Notes: a model not told the origin generated them from the sequence alone. A stretch of 64,000 nucleotides of DNA from Amycolatopsis sp. NBC_01488 (GCF_036227105.1 NZ_CP109434.1:997001-1061000); one strand, 5' to 3'. Shown: positions 40,863-50,066, numbered from the stretch's first letter. A program made the numbers and translations.

Positions 40863-43346
40863 GTGGCACGCCGCAAGGGCACCACCACCAAGGTCGATCC
40901 CAGCGCGTTCGACCGCGCCGGCGCGAACGTCTTCGACAACTCGCTGAAGACCGAGATCGAGGACTCGTACCTGGAGTACGCGTATTCGGTCATCCACTCG
41001 CGCGCCCTGCCGGACGCGCGGGACGGGCTGAAGCCGGTGCACCGCCGGATCCTCTACTCGATGAACGAGAACGGCTACCGCCCGACGCACGCGTACGTGA
41101 AGTCGTCGCGCGTGGTCGGCGACGTGATGGGCAAGTACCACCCGCACGGTGACGTCGCGATCTACGACGCGATGGTGCGGCTGGCGCAGGACTTCTCGCT
41201 GAACGTCCCGCTGATCGACGGCCACGGCAACTTCGGCTCGCCCGACGACGGCCCGGCCGCGTCGCGGTACACCGAAGCCCGCATGTCGCCCGAGGCGATG
41301 CAGCTGGTCGGCGAGCTGGGCGAAGACACGGTCGACTTCCGGCCGAACTACGACGGTTCGCTCGAGGAGCCGTCCGTGCTGCCCGCGGCGTTCCCGAACC
41401 TGCTGGTCAACGGCACGTCCGGGATCGCGGTCGGGATGGCGACCAACATGATCCCGCACAACCTCGGCGAGGTCGTCGCGGCGGCGCGGTGGCTGATCAC
41501 GCACCCGACCGCGACGCTCGACAAGCTGATGGAGTTCGTGCCCGGCCCCGACCTGCCCACCGGCGGCAGCCTGCTGGGCCTGGACGAGGTCCGCCGCGCG
41601 TACGAGACCGGTCGCGGCGTGGTCCGGATGCGCGCGAACTGCGAGACCGGGCCCCTCGAAGGCAGCCGCGGGCGGCAGGCCATCACCGTCACCGAACTGC
41701 CGTACGGCGTCGGCCCGGAGAAGGTGATCGAGAAGATCACCGACGAGGTCAACAAGTCCAAGCGGCTCACCGGCATCGCCGACGTCAAGGACCTCACCGA
41801 CCGCGAGAACGGCACGCGGCTGGTCATCGAGTGCAAGGTCGGCGTCAACCCGCAGGCCCTGCTCGCGGACCTCTACCGGCTCACGCCGCTGGAGCAGTCG
41901 TTCGGCATCAACAACCTGGTGCTCGTCGACGGCCAGCCGCAGACCCTGGGCTTGAAGGAACTCCTGGAGGTCTTCCTCCGGCACCGCTACGAGGTCGTCA
42001 CGCGGCGCACGAAGTACCGGCGTCGCAAGCGCGAAGAGCGGCTGCACCTGGTCGACGGCCTGCTGATCGCGCTGCTGAACATCGACAAGGTGATCAAGCT
42101 CATCCGCGAAAGCGAGAACGCGCAGGCCGCCAAGGACGGCCTGATGACGCGCTTCAAGCTGTCGGAGATCCAGGCGACGTACATCCTCGACACCCCGCTG
42201 CGGCGCCTCACGAAGTACGACCGGCTCGAGCTGGAATCGGAGCAGGAGCGGCTGCGCGAGGAGATCGCGGAGCTGACCAAGATCCTCGACGACGAGTCCG
42301 TGCTGAAGAAGCTGGTCTCGGCGGAGCTGGCGAAGATCGCGAAGGACTTCCCGACCGAGCGCCGGACGTCCCTGATCGATGGTGACCTGAAGGAGGTCCT
42401 GGCCGCGTCGAAGCCGTCCGGGCCGCTGGAGGTCGAGGACGACCCGTGCCAGGTCATTTTGTCGGCGACCGGTCTGGTGGCGCGCACCGCGGCGGAGTCC
42501 GAGGAGTCGACGGAGACGCGCCGCCGCAACGGCCGCGTGAAGCACGACGCGGTGTCGGCGGTGGTGCACACGACCGCCCGCGGCCAGATCCTGCTGGTGA
42601 CCAGCCGCGGCCGGGCGTTCAAGACGGACGTGCTGCCGTTGCCGGTGCTGCCGGAGCAGGCGGGCACGGTCTCGCTGCGCGGTGGCATGGCGGCGCGTGA
42701 GCTGGTACCGCTGGAGAAGGGCGAGACGGTCGTCGGGATCGCGCCGCTGGGTGAGCAGGCGGCGGGTTCGCCGGGCCTGGCGCTGGGCACGAAGGCCGGC
42801 GTGGTGAAGATCTGCTCGCCGGAATGGCCGGTCCGGTCGGACGAATTCGAAGTGATCTCGCTGAAGGACGGCGACGAGGTCGTCGGTGCGACCTGGCTGA
42901 CGGACGGCTCGGAGACGCTGGCGTTCGTGTCGTCGGAGGCGTCGCTGCTGAAGTACGCGGCCTCGCTGGTCCGCCCCCAGGGCCTGAAGGGCGGCGGCAT
43001 GGCGGGCATCAACGTGGGCGCGGGTTCGGTGGTCTTCTTCGGAGCGATCCGCACGGACGACGACGAGCACGGCGAGCCGATGGTGATCACGTCGACGGGC
43101 CAGAGCGTGAAGGTGACCCCGTTCAGCGAGTACCCGGCGAAGGGCCGCGCGACGGGCGGCGTCCGGGCACAGAGGTTCCTCAAGGGCGAAACGGCTCTCC
43201 GCGTCGCGTGGATCGGCCCGCGTCCGGCGGGCGCGGCCCGCAACGGAGACCCGGTGGAGCTGCCGGAGATCGACGTCCGCCGCGACGGCTCGGGCCACGC
43301 CCACCCCGGCCCGGACGTGGTGGGCCACCTCATCGAACGCGACTGA
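40863..43346 (+). CDS. parC: DNA topoisomerase IV subunit A (ParC-type)
   Basis: 827 residues. The catalytic Tyr is residue 136 in ASRYTEARM. The quinolone pocket reads [10 protein letters not shown]: Val98 stands at the position equivalent to E. coli GyrA Ser83, with Asp102 at the Asp87 position. The C-terminal beta-pinwheel is present ([31 protein letters not shown]), but no canonical GyrA-box QRRGGKG is seen, favouring ParC over GyrA. GTG at 40863 has AAGGAG 7 nt upstream; 27 nt separate it from parE. Presumed operon. Confidence 0.94.
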   Translation: MARRKGTTTKVDPSAFDRAGANVFDNSLKTEIEDSYLEYAYSVIHSRALPDARDGLKPVHRRILYSMNENGYRPTHAYVKSSRVVGDVMGKYHPHGDVAIYDAMVRLAQDFSLNVPLIDGHGNFGSPDDGPAASRYTEARMSPEAMQLVGELGEDTVDFRPNYDGSLEEPSVLPAAFPNLLVNGTSGIAVGMATNMIPHNLGEVVAAARWLITHPTATLDKLMEFVPGPDLPTGGSLLGLDEVRRAYETGRGVVRMRANCETGPLEGSRGRQAITVTELPYGVGPEKVIEKITDEVNKSKRLTGIADVKDLTDRENGTRLVIECKVGVNPQALLADLYRLTPLEQSFGINNLVLVDGQPQTLGLKELLEVFLRHRYEVVTRRTKYRRRKREERLHLVDGLLIALLNIDKVIKLIRESENAQAAKDGLMTRFKLSEIQATYILDTPLRRLTKYDRLELESEQERLREEIAELTKILDDESVLKKLVSAELAKIAKDFPTERRTSLIDGDLKEVLAASKPSGPLEVEDDPCQVILSATGLVARTAAESEESTETRRRNGRVKHDAVSAVVHTTARGQILLVTSRGRAFKTDVLPLPVLPEQAGTVSLRGGMAARELVPLEKGETVVGIAPLGEQAAGSPGLALGTKAGVVKICSPEWPVRSDEFEVISLKDGDEVVGATWLTDGSETLAFVSSEASLLKYAASLVRPQGLKGGGMAGINVGAGSVVFFGAIRTDDDEHGEPMVITSTGQSVKVTPFSEYPAKGRATGGVRAQRFLKGETALRVAWIGPRPAGAARNGDPVELPEIDVRRDGSGHAHPGPDVVGHLIERD

Positions 43347-43378
43347 CGGTCAGGGCGGCAGCGCCACGGTGGTCGTGC

Positions 43379-44695
43379 TCAGCCCAGCGGAGCCACCGGA
43401 CCCGGGTAGCGAGCCGGGTCGAGGCAGCTGCCGAGGCCGTCGACGACCGAGCAGAAGCCCGGCGGGCGCACCGGCGTGTAGCCCGCCGGGACGCCGTGCC
43501 CCTCGATCAGCTGCCGGTACGCCGCGACGGCGTCGGTCGGCCGGCGCGTCAGCGTGGCGTCCGCGCGGGCGTCCACTGTGTACAGTCCGAACCGCGGCTG
43601 GTAGCTGCCCCACTCGTAGTTGTCCGTGAGGCTCCAGTAGTTGTAGCCGATGACGTTCATGCCGTCGGCCTTCGCGCGCTGCACCCAGTAGATGTGGTCA
43701 CGCAGGTGGTCCGAACGCGTGTAGCCGTCGGGACGCGCGTTGCCGTTGTCCGTCGGCATCCCGTTCTCGACGACGTACAGCGGCAGGGCGGGGAACTTCC
43801 GCGCGTAGTAGCGAAGCGCGTAGTAGATCCCGTCCGGCTGCGGCGTCACCTTCCAGAATTCGCCGCTCGCCGCGTGGATCGCGCTGAGGTTGTCGAGGCT
43901 CGCGCCGTAGTAGTAGTCGAGGCCCACGAAGTCGAGCTTGTCGCGGACCTGGTCGAGGAACGACGCGTCGAGCACTCCCTGCGCGGCCGGGATGTACGCC
44001 GTGTTGCTGGACACGAGCGCACCCGGGTCCAGCTGGTGGATCAGGTCGTAGGCCGCGCGGTGCACCTTCACCTGCCGCGCCTGGGCCCACGGCAGCTTCC
44101 AACCGGCGAGTCCGCCGTTGGCCGTTTCGTTCTGCAGGTAGACGGTCGGCTCGTTGATCGTGATCCAGATCGCGCCGAGCCCCTTGTAGCGGTCCACGAC
44201 GCGGCGGGCGTTCGCGAGCCAGGCGTCGACCGTGCGGTCGCTGTCCCAGCCGCCCTGGTCGGCGACCCAGCCCGGGTAGACCCAGTGGTCGAGGGTGATC
44301 ATCGGCCGCATCCCGGCGTCGACGACGTGCCGCACGACGTCGTCGTAGTACGCCAGCTCGGTCTCGTCGAGCCGGCCGGGGCGCGGCTCGATCCGCGCCC
44401 ACTCGACGCTGAAGCGGAAGACGTTCACGCCGAGCTGCTTCGCGCGGTCGATGTCCTCGGCGTAGTGGTGCCGGAAGTCGACGGACTCGAGGTAGGGCTC
44501 CTTGATGGACGACGTCTTCGCCTGCTCGTAGCGGCGCCAGTTGCTGTCGGGCGCGTAGCCCTCCGCCTGATAGCCCGAGGTCGCGACCCCCCAGAAGAAC
44601 GCGGGCACGGGCACCGCCCCGGCGGGCGTCACTCCGGCCAGCATCGCCGTGACCAGCGTCAACACCGCAAAGATCGCTCGTTTTCCGCACACCAC
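43379..44695 (-). CDS. Secreted GH1 beta-glycosidase
   Basis: 438 residues from the GTG at 44695, chosen because GGGAGG lies 5 nt upstream and the resulting N-terminus is a clean signal peptide (KRAIFAVLTLVTAMLAGVTP, then AGA). An ATG at 44716 would put the ribosome site inside the gene. GH1 barrel: FFWGVATSGYQAEG at the start, acid/base Glu in ITINEPTVYL (about residue 161) and nucleophile in LYVVENGMPTD (about 310), plus NYWSLTDNYEWG. GH1 is mostly cytoplasmic, so a secreted form is less usual. Sugar specificity unknown. A perfect dyad overlaps the promoter/leader. Confidence 0.9.
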   Translation of the reverse strand: MVCGKRAIFAVLTLVTAMLAGVTPAGAVPVPAFFWGVATSGYQAEGYAPDSNWRRYEQAKTSSIKEPYLESVDFRHHYAEDIDRAKQLGVNVFRFSVEWARIEPRPGRLDETELAYYDDVVRHVVDAGMRPMITLDHWVYPGWVADQGGWDSDRTVDAWLANARRVVDRYKGLGAIWITINEPTVYLQNETANGGLAGWKLPWAQARQVKVHRAAYDLIHQLDPGALVSSNTAYIPAAQGVLDASFLDQVRDKLDFVGLDYYYGASLDNLSAIHAASGEFWKVTPQPDGIYYALRYYARKFPALPLYVVENGMPTDNGNARPDGYTRSDHLRDHIYWVQRAKADGMNVIGYNYWSLTDNYEWGSYQPRFGLYTVDARADATLTRRPTDAVAAYRQLIEGHGVPAGYTPVRPPGFCSVVDGLGSCLDPARYPGPVAPLG

Positions 44696-44711
44696 GGCAG
44701 CCTCCCGAGGC

Positions 44712-44732
44712 AACATGAAGAGTGTTCATGTT
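44712..44732. promoter_or_regulatory. Perfect dyad upstream of GH1 gene
   Basis: AACATGAA-GAGTG-TTCATGTT, 8-bp perfect arms with 5-bp spacer, 17 bp before the GTG start on the minus strand. It includes a TAACAT that could be a -10 box, so a TetR- or LacI-like protein bound here would block transcription. No regulator gene is adjacent. Confidence 0.65.
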
Positions 44733-44782
44733 AGCCGAGGAGGCTGCCCGGCGCATCACCCGAAGGGCGGCTCTCCGGCCCG

Positions 44783-46057
44783 CTAGGCGACCTTGAACGA
44801 CTGAGCGGCGCTGCCGTCACAGGTCGACTGGACCAGCTGGACACTGTCCGCTGTGGACGCTCCCGGCACGGTCAGGCACTTGCCGGTGTGGCGGACGACG
44901 AAGTGGTAGTACCCACCGCCCTCCGACACCGGCTGCCACTGCTGGTTGTTCCCGCCGCTGTAGGACCACAGCTGCAGGCCGGCGTTGTCGGCCGTGGAAA
45001 CCCCGGTCACGTCGATGACCTCGGCCGGGTTGGTCCGGTTGTTGATCCGGTCGTACCCGCCGCTGGTCGGGGCGAACTGGAACTGCTGCGCCGCGGTGCC
45101 GTTGCAGCTGTACTGCTGGATCACGGTGCCGTTGGCGCTGCCCGCGGCCCGCGCGTCGACGCACTTGCCGTTCGCCTTGTTCGACACCGCGTACCAGGCC
45201 GACGGGTCGATCGTGCCGGGGTCGGTCGGCGTGGTGGAGCCGCCGCCGAGCCACTTGAGGCCGTCGAGCACGAACCGGTTCTGGTCGGCACTCTCGAACG
45301 TCGACGACAGCGCGGTGTTCGTGTCGTAGTTCATCGCGTTGTGGCCGAAGTTCGCGTAGAGCATCTTGTAGTTCTTGTTGGTCCACGCGATCGGGTAGTA
45401 GCCGCTGTACCAGGTCTGGTTCGGGTCGGTGCCGATCGGGAAGGTGGACTGGTCCATCGACGCCAGGATGGTGATGTTGCCGTTCTGGCGCAGGTCGTTC
45501 TGCCAGGCGTACCACTCGGACGTCGAGGACCGGATGGTCGCCGGCAGGTTCACCGTCGACGGGTGGGTGCGGTTCTCGATCTTCAGCGTCTCCGGCGTCG
45601 GGCCCCACGAGTTCGAGGTGAACCGGCCGGTGCCGAGGAAGTCGTTGTGGAACCAGTTGGCGTACGACGGCGTCGAGCTGTCGTTGTAGGCCGTGACGTG
45701 GAAGCCGAAGAACCCGCCGCCGGCCTGCATGTAGCTCTGGAAGCCCTGGAACTGCGCGGCCGACTGCGGCTGGTCGTCGAAGAACATGACGACGTCGGCG
45801 GTGGCCTTGGTGATGCTCGTGAGCCGGTTCCAGTCGGTCGTCGAGGAGTAGGTGTAGCCGTTGGCCGACGCCTGCTGGGCGAACCAGACGTTGGCCTCCT
45901 TTTCGAAACTGATGTGCGCGGCGTCGTAGGTGCCGCTGTAGAACGCGAGCACCTTGAACGGCGTGGCGGCCTGCACCGCGGGGGCGCCCAGGCTCAAGCC
46001 CAGGCAGGCGGCGAAGAAGGCCAATATCCGGACCAGCGGGCGGCGGGATCTCGACAT
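44783..46057 (-). CDS. Secreted ThuA-domain protein with ricin-type lectin domain
   Basis: 424 residues. ATG at 46057 has AAGGAA 8 nt upstream and begins a Sec signal (RILAFFAACLGLSLGAPAVQ, cleaved near AAT). ThuA (trehalose-utilisation-like, glutamine-amidotransferase-fold) domain at about 34-270: VLAFYSGTYDAAHISFEKEA, FFGFHVTAYNDSS, WYSGYYPIAW, HNAMNYDT. A C-terminal ricin B/CBM13 domain at about 295-424 has three QxF/QxW repeats (AAQQFQF, NNQQWQP, AAQSFKV). Domains of this pair occur in secreted actinobacterial proteins acting on plant glycans; the activity of extracellular ThuA domains is not known. Confidence 0.9.
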   Translation of the reverse strand: MSRSRRPLVRILAFFAACLGLSLGAPAVQAATPFKVLAFYSGTYDAAHISFEKEANVWFAQQASANGYTYSSTTDWNRLTSITKATADVVMFFDDQPQSAAQFQGFQSYMQAGGGFFGFHVTAYNDSSTPSYANWFHNDFLGTGRFTSNSWGPTPETLKIENRTHPSTVNLPATIRSSTSEWYAWQNDLRQNGNITILASMDQSTFPIGTDPNQTWYSGYYPIAWTNKNYKMLYANFGHNAMNYDTNTALSSTFESADQNRFVLDGLKWLGGGSTTPTDPGTIDPSAWYAVSNKANGKCVDARAAGSANGTVIQQYSCNGTAAQQFQFAPTSGGYDRINNRTNPAEVIDVTGVSTADNAGLQLWSYSGGNNQQWQPVSEGGGYYHFVVRHTGKCLTVPGASTADSVQLVQSTCDGSAAQSFKVA

Positions 46058-46089
46058 GCGTGTTCCTTCCGGTGGGGGCGGGGAAACGG

Positions 46090-46188
46090 TCACCAGTGGC
46101 GCGAGTAGTGCAGGCCGTAGCCGAAGGGGAAGAGCGCGGGCAGCTCGGCACCGACGTTGACCGGCTGCTGGTCGGCGCGGCCACGCAT
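46090..46188 (-). pseudogene. C-terminal remnant of a GH3 beta-glycosidase gene
   Basis: Reading the minus strand from 46188 to the stop at 46090 gives a 32-codon tail: RGRADQQPVNVGAELPALFP then FGYGLHYSRHW and TGA. The PALFPFGYGLHY pattern is the conserved extreme C-terminus of family 3 beta-glucosidases/xylosidases. The rest of a GH3 gene (about 600-800 codons) is absent: upstream the sequence runs into the DinB promoter. This is therefore a decayed leftover, lying behind a gap of 32 bp from the ThuA start. The same frame stays open a little further back, so the left border of the deletion is not precisely visible. Confidence 0.75.
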
Positions 46189-46318
46189 CGGCGAGAGACC
46201 GAAATTCACACCTTGAATTAAGACACAGCATTTGACGGTTGGTCCAGACCTCTGACCGAACTCGGTTGCCGCTGACCGGGATTGCGGATTCCGGTCAGCA
46301 CCTGGCCTAATTCGCTCC

Positions 46319-46324
46319 TACGGT
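46319..46324 (+). promoter_or_regulatory. Leaderless-type -10 box of DinB-like gene
   Basis: TACGGT, 7 nt before the ATG at 46332, no Shine-Dalgarno. Confidence 0.45.
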
Positions 46325-46331
46325 CTCCGCC

Positions 46332-46823
46332 ATGACTCGCGAACACGACGACCTCCTCCAGCTGCTGGCCGAAGTGCGGAAGCGCTTGCTGATCCCGGTC
46401 CGGGACATTTCGGACGCCGACGCGGGCCGCCGGACGACGGTCAGCGAACTGACCCTGGGCGGTCTGATCCGCCACCTCGCGACGGGCGAGCGCCTGTGGC
46501 TGCAGGTGTTGCGCACCGCGGACGGCTCCCTGCCGGACGGCATGCTCGACACGACGCAGTACTCGATGAGCGAGACGCTGTCGCACTGGCTTTCGGCTTA
46601 CGCCGCGGCTGCCGCTGCCACGGACGCGTACGTGCGGTCGCTGCCCTCGCTGGACGTCGAGGTCCAGCTGCCGACGACGCCGTGGTCACCGCCGGAGCCC
46701 CGGTTCTGGTCGGCACGGAGGATCGTCCTGCACCTGATCCACGAGACGGCCCAGCACGCGGGCCACGCGGACATCATCCGCGAATCCTTGGACGGCGCGA
46801 ACTCCACGGCCCAGCTGAACTAA
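46332..46823 (+). CDS. DinB/DUF664-family protein
   Basis: 163 residues, four-helix bundle. A probable metal site is His in LIRHLATGERLW (about residue 46) plus HxxxH-like residues in LHLIHETAQHAGHADIIRE near residue 140, the layout of DinB-like and mycothiol-dependent enzymes. Some members are thiol transferases that use mycothiol; no specific role is evident here. The stop overlaps the convergent YbaB-like gene by 4 nt. Confidence 0.88.
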   Translation: MTREHDDLLQLLAEVRKRLLIPVRDISDADAGRRTTVSELTLGGLIRHLATGERLWLQVLRTADGSLPDGMLDTTQYSMSETLSHWLSAYAAAAAATDAYVRSLPSLDVEVQLPTTPWSPPEPRFWSARRIVLHLIHETAQHAGHADIIRESLDGANSTAQLN

Positions 46824-47302
46824 CGATCCGAGCGCAGCGACGCCGGGTCGAAGGATTCCCAGTACGCGTCCTCGTCCTCGGCACTCGAAGGCGCCGGCGT
46901 CTCGCCGAGGCGTTCGGCCCGCAGCCGCTGGAACTCCTCGACCGTCATGCCCGGGTCGTCGTCCTCGGCGCGGGCGGGCGCGGGCATTCCGGTCAGCCGC
47001 TCGATCAGGACCGTCATGTCCTCGCCCAGCAGCAGAGCGACCTTGTTGTAGCCGTCCTGGGTCGCCTCGCGCATGGCCGCCTGGGCGATCTCCACCACCA
47101 GCGGCCCCAGGCGCTCACCCAGGTTCACCGCCGACGGCGCCAGCCACAGCCGCAGCAGCTTGCCGCGGCCGTCGACCGTCGCCTCCACCTGGCCGTCGAG
47201 GTCGTGGGCCGTGCCGGTGGCCGACGCCAGCAGCTCGTCCACGCGGGACATCGCCTCTTCGCGGGCCCGGGCCTGGGAAATCAGCTCACGCGTCGTGACC
47301 AT
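46820..47302 (-). CDS. YbaB/EbfC-like protein (ESX-cassette type)
   Basis: 160 residues. The first 100 resemble YbaB: an N-terminal helix (LISQARAREEAMSRVDELLA), then the beta hairpin GQVEATVDGRGKLLRLWLAPSAV, then LVVEIAQAAMREATQDGYNKVA. A disordered acidic tail (AEDDDPGMTVEEF, EDEDAYWESFDP) is added. In E. coli YbaB binds DNA; copies within ESX-type gene clusters, as here, have no established role. Last gene of the four-gene cassette, 6 nt after its neighbour. Confidence 0.8.
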   Translation of the reverse strand: MVTTRELISQARAREEAMSRVDELLASATGTAHDLDGQVEATVDGRGKLLRLWLAPSAVNLGERLGPLVVEIAQAAMREATQDGYNKVALLLGEDMTVLIERLTGMPAPARAEDDDPGMTVEEFQRLRAERLGETPAPSSAEDEDAYWESFDPASLRSDR

Positions 47303-47308
47303 CGGCGC

Positions 47309-47689
47309 TCACCTTCCGTACGAGTAGGTGTCGGCGTCCGGGTCGTCGTCCGGGATCGGCTGGTAGCCCAGGACTTCCAGCTGCGCCGCGGCCACCACCG
47401 GCGCCAGCGCGTGGTACATCTTGTCGCCCGCGCGGCGGGTCGCGCGCTGGGCCAGCTCGAGGATCTGGTCGGCGATCACCGCCGATCCGTGCCGCAGCGC
47501 CGACCGGTGGATCGACACGCTCGTCAGCAGTCCGCCCGGCGCGACCCGCACCTCGATCGTCTCATCGGACGAGCAAGCCTGGCCCACCACCGGGCCCGAG
47601 CGCTCGAAGCGCGCCGAAGCGTCGGACTCTGCCCGGGCCGCCGCCTCCGTGATCCGCGCGGAAGCCAGGTCCATGTCGAAGTCCGCCAC
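47309..47689 (-). CDS. YbaB-like small protein
   Basis: 126 residues, GTG start. ETIEVRVAPGGLLTSVSIHRSAL is the YbaB-type beta hairpin, followed by a helix (ADQILELAQRATRRAGDKMY). Weaker match than the downstream gene. The pair may form a heterodimer. It is separated by only 3 nt from the NlpC/P60 gene. Confidence 0.75.
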   Translation of the reverse strand: MADFDMDLASARITEAAARAESDASARFERSGPVVGQACSSDETIEVRVAPGGLLTSVSIHRSALRHGSAVIADQILELAQRATRRAGDKMYHALAPVVAAAQLEVLGYQPIPDDDPDADTYSYGR

Positions 47690-47692
47690 TAC

Positions 47693-48817
47693 TCACCCCG
47701 TCGGCCGGTAGCAGCCGATGAACGACTGCCCCGCGTTCGTGGTGCGGATCTTGCTGATCTGGACCGGGTCGCCGGCCTCGATCAGCTGACCGTCGCCGAT
47801 CACCATCGCCACGTGCCCGGACCAGACGACGAGGTCACCCGGCAGCAGCTGGTCGATCGAGGGCACCTCGGCGCCGACCGTCTGCTGCGCCGCCGTCCGC
47901 GGCAGCTGCAGGCCCGCGTCCTGGTACGACGTCATCGTCAGCCCACTGCAGTCGAGGCCCTGGCCCCGCGCGGTGCCGCCCCACACGTACGGCACGCCGA
48001 GCTGGGAAAGCGCCGCACGCACCGCCTTCGCCGCAGTCTCGTTCGGTGCCATGACCTGCTTGCCGCCGGGCAGGTTGATCGCGACGCCGGAGCCGGGCTG
48101 CGGCGGGATCGCGACCGGCAGCCGCGGCTTGTGCACGACCCCGGCACCGCCGCCCCCTCCCCCGCCGCCTCCGCTGCCGCTGCCGCTGCCGTCCGAGCCG
48201 CCGCCGGAGTAGCCGCTGTTGCTGTTGAAGGACGAGCCGACGTGCGTCGAGGAAGCCGACGTCGTCTGCTCGCCGCCGCCCAGCCGCGTCCCGAGATCGG
48301 TGAGCTGGTTGATCGTCTGTTCGCTGAAGGTCGCGGCCTGGCCGGTGAGCCGGCTGATCTTCGTCTGCAGCTTCACCAGGATGGCGCGCGACGCGGCGGC
48401 TCGGCTCTCCGGCGGCTGGATCGACTTCACCGCCGCCAGTGCCTTCATCGACGCCGAGATCTCCTTGATGATCTGGTCGCGGACCTGGTCGTTCTTGATC
48501 TCGCCGACGTGCAGCGTCTCGGCCGCCTCGGCGACCGCCTGCTCGATTTCGGCGCTCTCGTCGAGGAGGTCCTGGACCTCCTTCTCCAGGCTCTGCGACG
48601 TCGCGGTGGCGCGGTCGGTCGTCGCGCCCGAACTGGCGGAGGTCAGGGTGACGCGCTGGTCGGCGGCGGCGTCGCGGGTGCGCCCCACCGACGTCTGGAG
48701 CGCGACGTGCGCGTCCCGCGCGCCGCTGATGGCGGCGGGGTCGTGACGCAGCTTGTCCGCGAACCGGTTCGTGGTGTCCAGGCCGTGCCGGACCAGCAGG
48801 TCGGCGTGCTCGGTCAC
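47693..48817 (-). CDS. Signal-less NlpC/P60 peptidoglycan hydrolase, probable ESX substrate
   Basis: 374 residues. N-terminal 170 residues are helical with no Sec signal (TTNRFADKLRHDPAAISGAR to LVKLQTKISRLTGQA). A Ser/Gly linker follows, including a run of nine Gly. The NlpC/P60 domain is at about 255-374: catalytic Cys in GLDCSGLTMTSY, His in WSGHVAMVIGDG, third polar residue probably in LIEAGDPV. Such enzymes cut the peptide stems of cell wall. Lack of a Sec signal and the neighbouring EspC-like gene suggest export by a type VII system; no such machinery is encoded in the window. GTGA overlap with the EspC-like gene. Confidence 0.88.
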   Translation of the reverse strand: MTEHADLLVRHGLDTTNRFADKLRHDPAAISGARDAHVALQTSVGRTRDAAADQRVTLTSASSGATTDRATATSQSLEKEVQDLLDESAEIEQAVAEAAETLHVGEIKNDQVRDQIIKEISASMKALAAVKSIQPPESRAAASRAILVKLQTKISRLTGQAATFSEQTINQLTDLGTRLGGGEQTTSASSTHVGSSFNSNSGYSGGGSDGSGSGSGGGGGGGGGAGVVHKPRLPVAIPPQPGSGVAINLPGGKQVMAPNETAAKAVRAALSQLGVPYVWGGTARGQGLDCSGLTMTSYQDAGLQLPRTAAQQTVGAEVPSIDQLLPGDLVVWSGHVAMVIGDGQLIEAGDPVQISKIRTTNAGQSFIGCYRPTG

Positions 48818-49152
48818 GCGAGGTCCTGCCCGAGTCTCCGCAGGACGTCGCCGTGTTCGCCTTCGACGGCCGTGTAGGTGCGATCGGTCTGCCGGGCGGC
48901 TTCGCCGACCTGGCGCCAGCCGCCGCCGACGCGGTGCATCCGCTCCCGCAGCGCACGCATCCGGCCGCTGTAGGCGCCGGAGAAGCCGGATTCGCCGCCC
49001 ATCTCGGAGAAGCCGTGGCCGCCGAGCGTCACGTGCGGGCCGACGTGCTGGTCGGCCGCGCCCTTGACGTCGTCACCGAGCGGGTCGACTTCGCGGGCGT
49101 ACCGCGCGTACGCGCCCTCGTCGACGTGAAACCCCTGCTGCGAACCGTCCAC
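48814..49152 (-). CDS. EspC/WXG100-like ESX secretion substrate
   Basis: 112 residues, two helices around a Gly-rich turn. The second helix carries WRQVGEAARQTDRTYTAVE; YTAVE (residues 93-97) fits the YxxxD/E type VII export signal, and W79 lies 14 residues before it. GTG start at 49152 has AGGGAGGG about 5 nt upstream. First gene of the cassette, so it likely pairs with or guides the signal-less NlpC/P60 protein that overlaps it by 4 nt. Confidence 0.78.
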   Translation of the reverse strand: MDGSQQGFHVDEGAYARYAREVDPLGDDVKGAADQHVGPHVTLGGHGFSEMGGESGFSGAYSGRMRALRERMHRVGGGWRQVGEAARQTDRTYTAVEGEHGDVLRRLGQDLA

Positions 49153-49262
49153 TGGCCCTCCCTGTCACCGGAGGTGCGACGTGCGCGCGCCACCCCCGGT
49201 TCCCCTGCTGCGGGAGTCAGCCTAGTCGACGGTCCGTGCCCGGGTGGGCGAATTGCCGGGAC

Positions 49263-50066
49263 TCAGCCGGTGACCTTCGCGAGCCAGCCCGGGTCCTGCC
49301 AGTTGACGATCGTGCCGTTCGCCGTGACCGTCGGCGTGCCGAAGCCGCTCTGCCCGTTGCCGAAGTCCTGCGCCAGCTTCGGGTCGTTCTCGATCTGCTG
49401 GAACGCCGCGGTGATCTGCTGGTCGTACGTGCCGGCGTTGATCTTCTGCGCGAACGCCGGGTCGGTGATGCCGACGTCGGTGCCGAGCTTGATCAGCTGC
49501 GCCTTGTCGTAGCCGCGCTTGCCCTCTTCGGGCTGGTTCGCGAACAGCGCGTCGTGGAACTGGAGGAACTTGCCGGCGTCGGCCGCGGCCAGCGCCGCGT
49601 TCGCCGAGTCGAGCGAGTAGCCGGGCGGGTCGGACCGCTCGTTGAGCAGCGGCACCATGTGGTAGCGCACCTGCAGCTTGCCCTGGTTGATCGCCTGCTC
49701 GACGTCGGTCTTGTAGGTCTTCTCGAACTGGCCGCAGATCGGGCAGAGGAAGTCGGCGTAGACGTCGATCGAAGCCTTCGCGCCCGCCTTGCCGACGGTG
49801 ACGACGACGCCGTCGCGCTTCTGCGTGACGTTCCCGGCCAGCGAGCTCTTGCCGGGGTCGATGACCTGGCCGCCGGTCTTGTTCTTGTCCGAGATCGTCC
49901 AGATCACGCCGCCGATCACCAGCGCGGCCACGATGACCACGGCGGCGATCCCGATGATCCACTTCCGCTTGTCGGTCGACGCGCCCCTGGCCTGGGCCAC
50001 CGCCCTCGCTCCCCCGGCCTGCGCGGCCTGACGACGCTTCCGAGCGGTCCGCTCAGCTCCACTCAC
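49263..50066 (-). CDS. Membrane-anchored DsbA-like thioredoxin
   Basis: 267 residues. A basic N-terminus, then one transmembrane helix (IIGIAAVVIVAALVIGGVIW, residues 36-55) anchors an extracytoplasmic thioredoxin domain. The active site is FLCPICGQFE (CxxC at about residues 109-112) and the cis-Pro loop is FGTPTV near 244. It would form or shuffle disulfides in secreted proteins, or reduce methionine-type substrates. It follows the MauE-like gene by 6 nt, a common pairing. Confidence 0.9.
   Translation of the reverse strand: MSGAERTARKRRQAAQAGGARAVAQARGASTDKRKWIIGIAAVVIVAALVIGGVIWTISDKNKTGGQVIDPGKSSLAGNVTQKRDGVVVTVGKAGAKASIDVYADFLCPICGQFEKTYKTDVEQAINQGKLQVRYHMVPLLNERSDPPGYSLDSANAALAAADAGKFLQFHDALFANQPEEGKRGYDKAQLIKLGTDVGITDPAFAQKINAGTYDQQITAAFQQIENDPKLAQDFGNGQSGFGTPTVTANGTIVNWQDPGWLAKVTG

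Noticed and set aside
40845..43328. 827-codon open frame antisense to parC
   Set aside because: Composition is artefactual (Arg/Asp/His/Gln-rich), and the plus strand clearly encodes topoisomerase IV subunit A over the same span.
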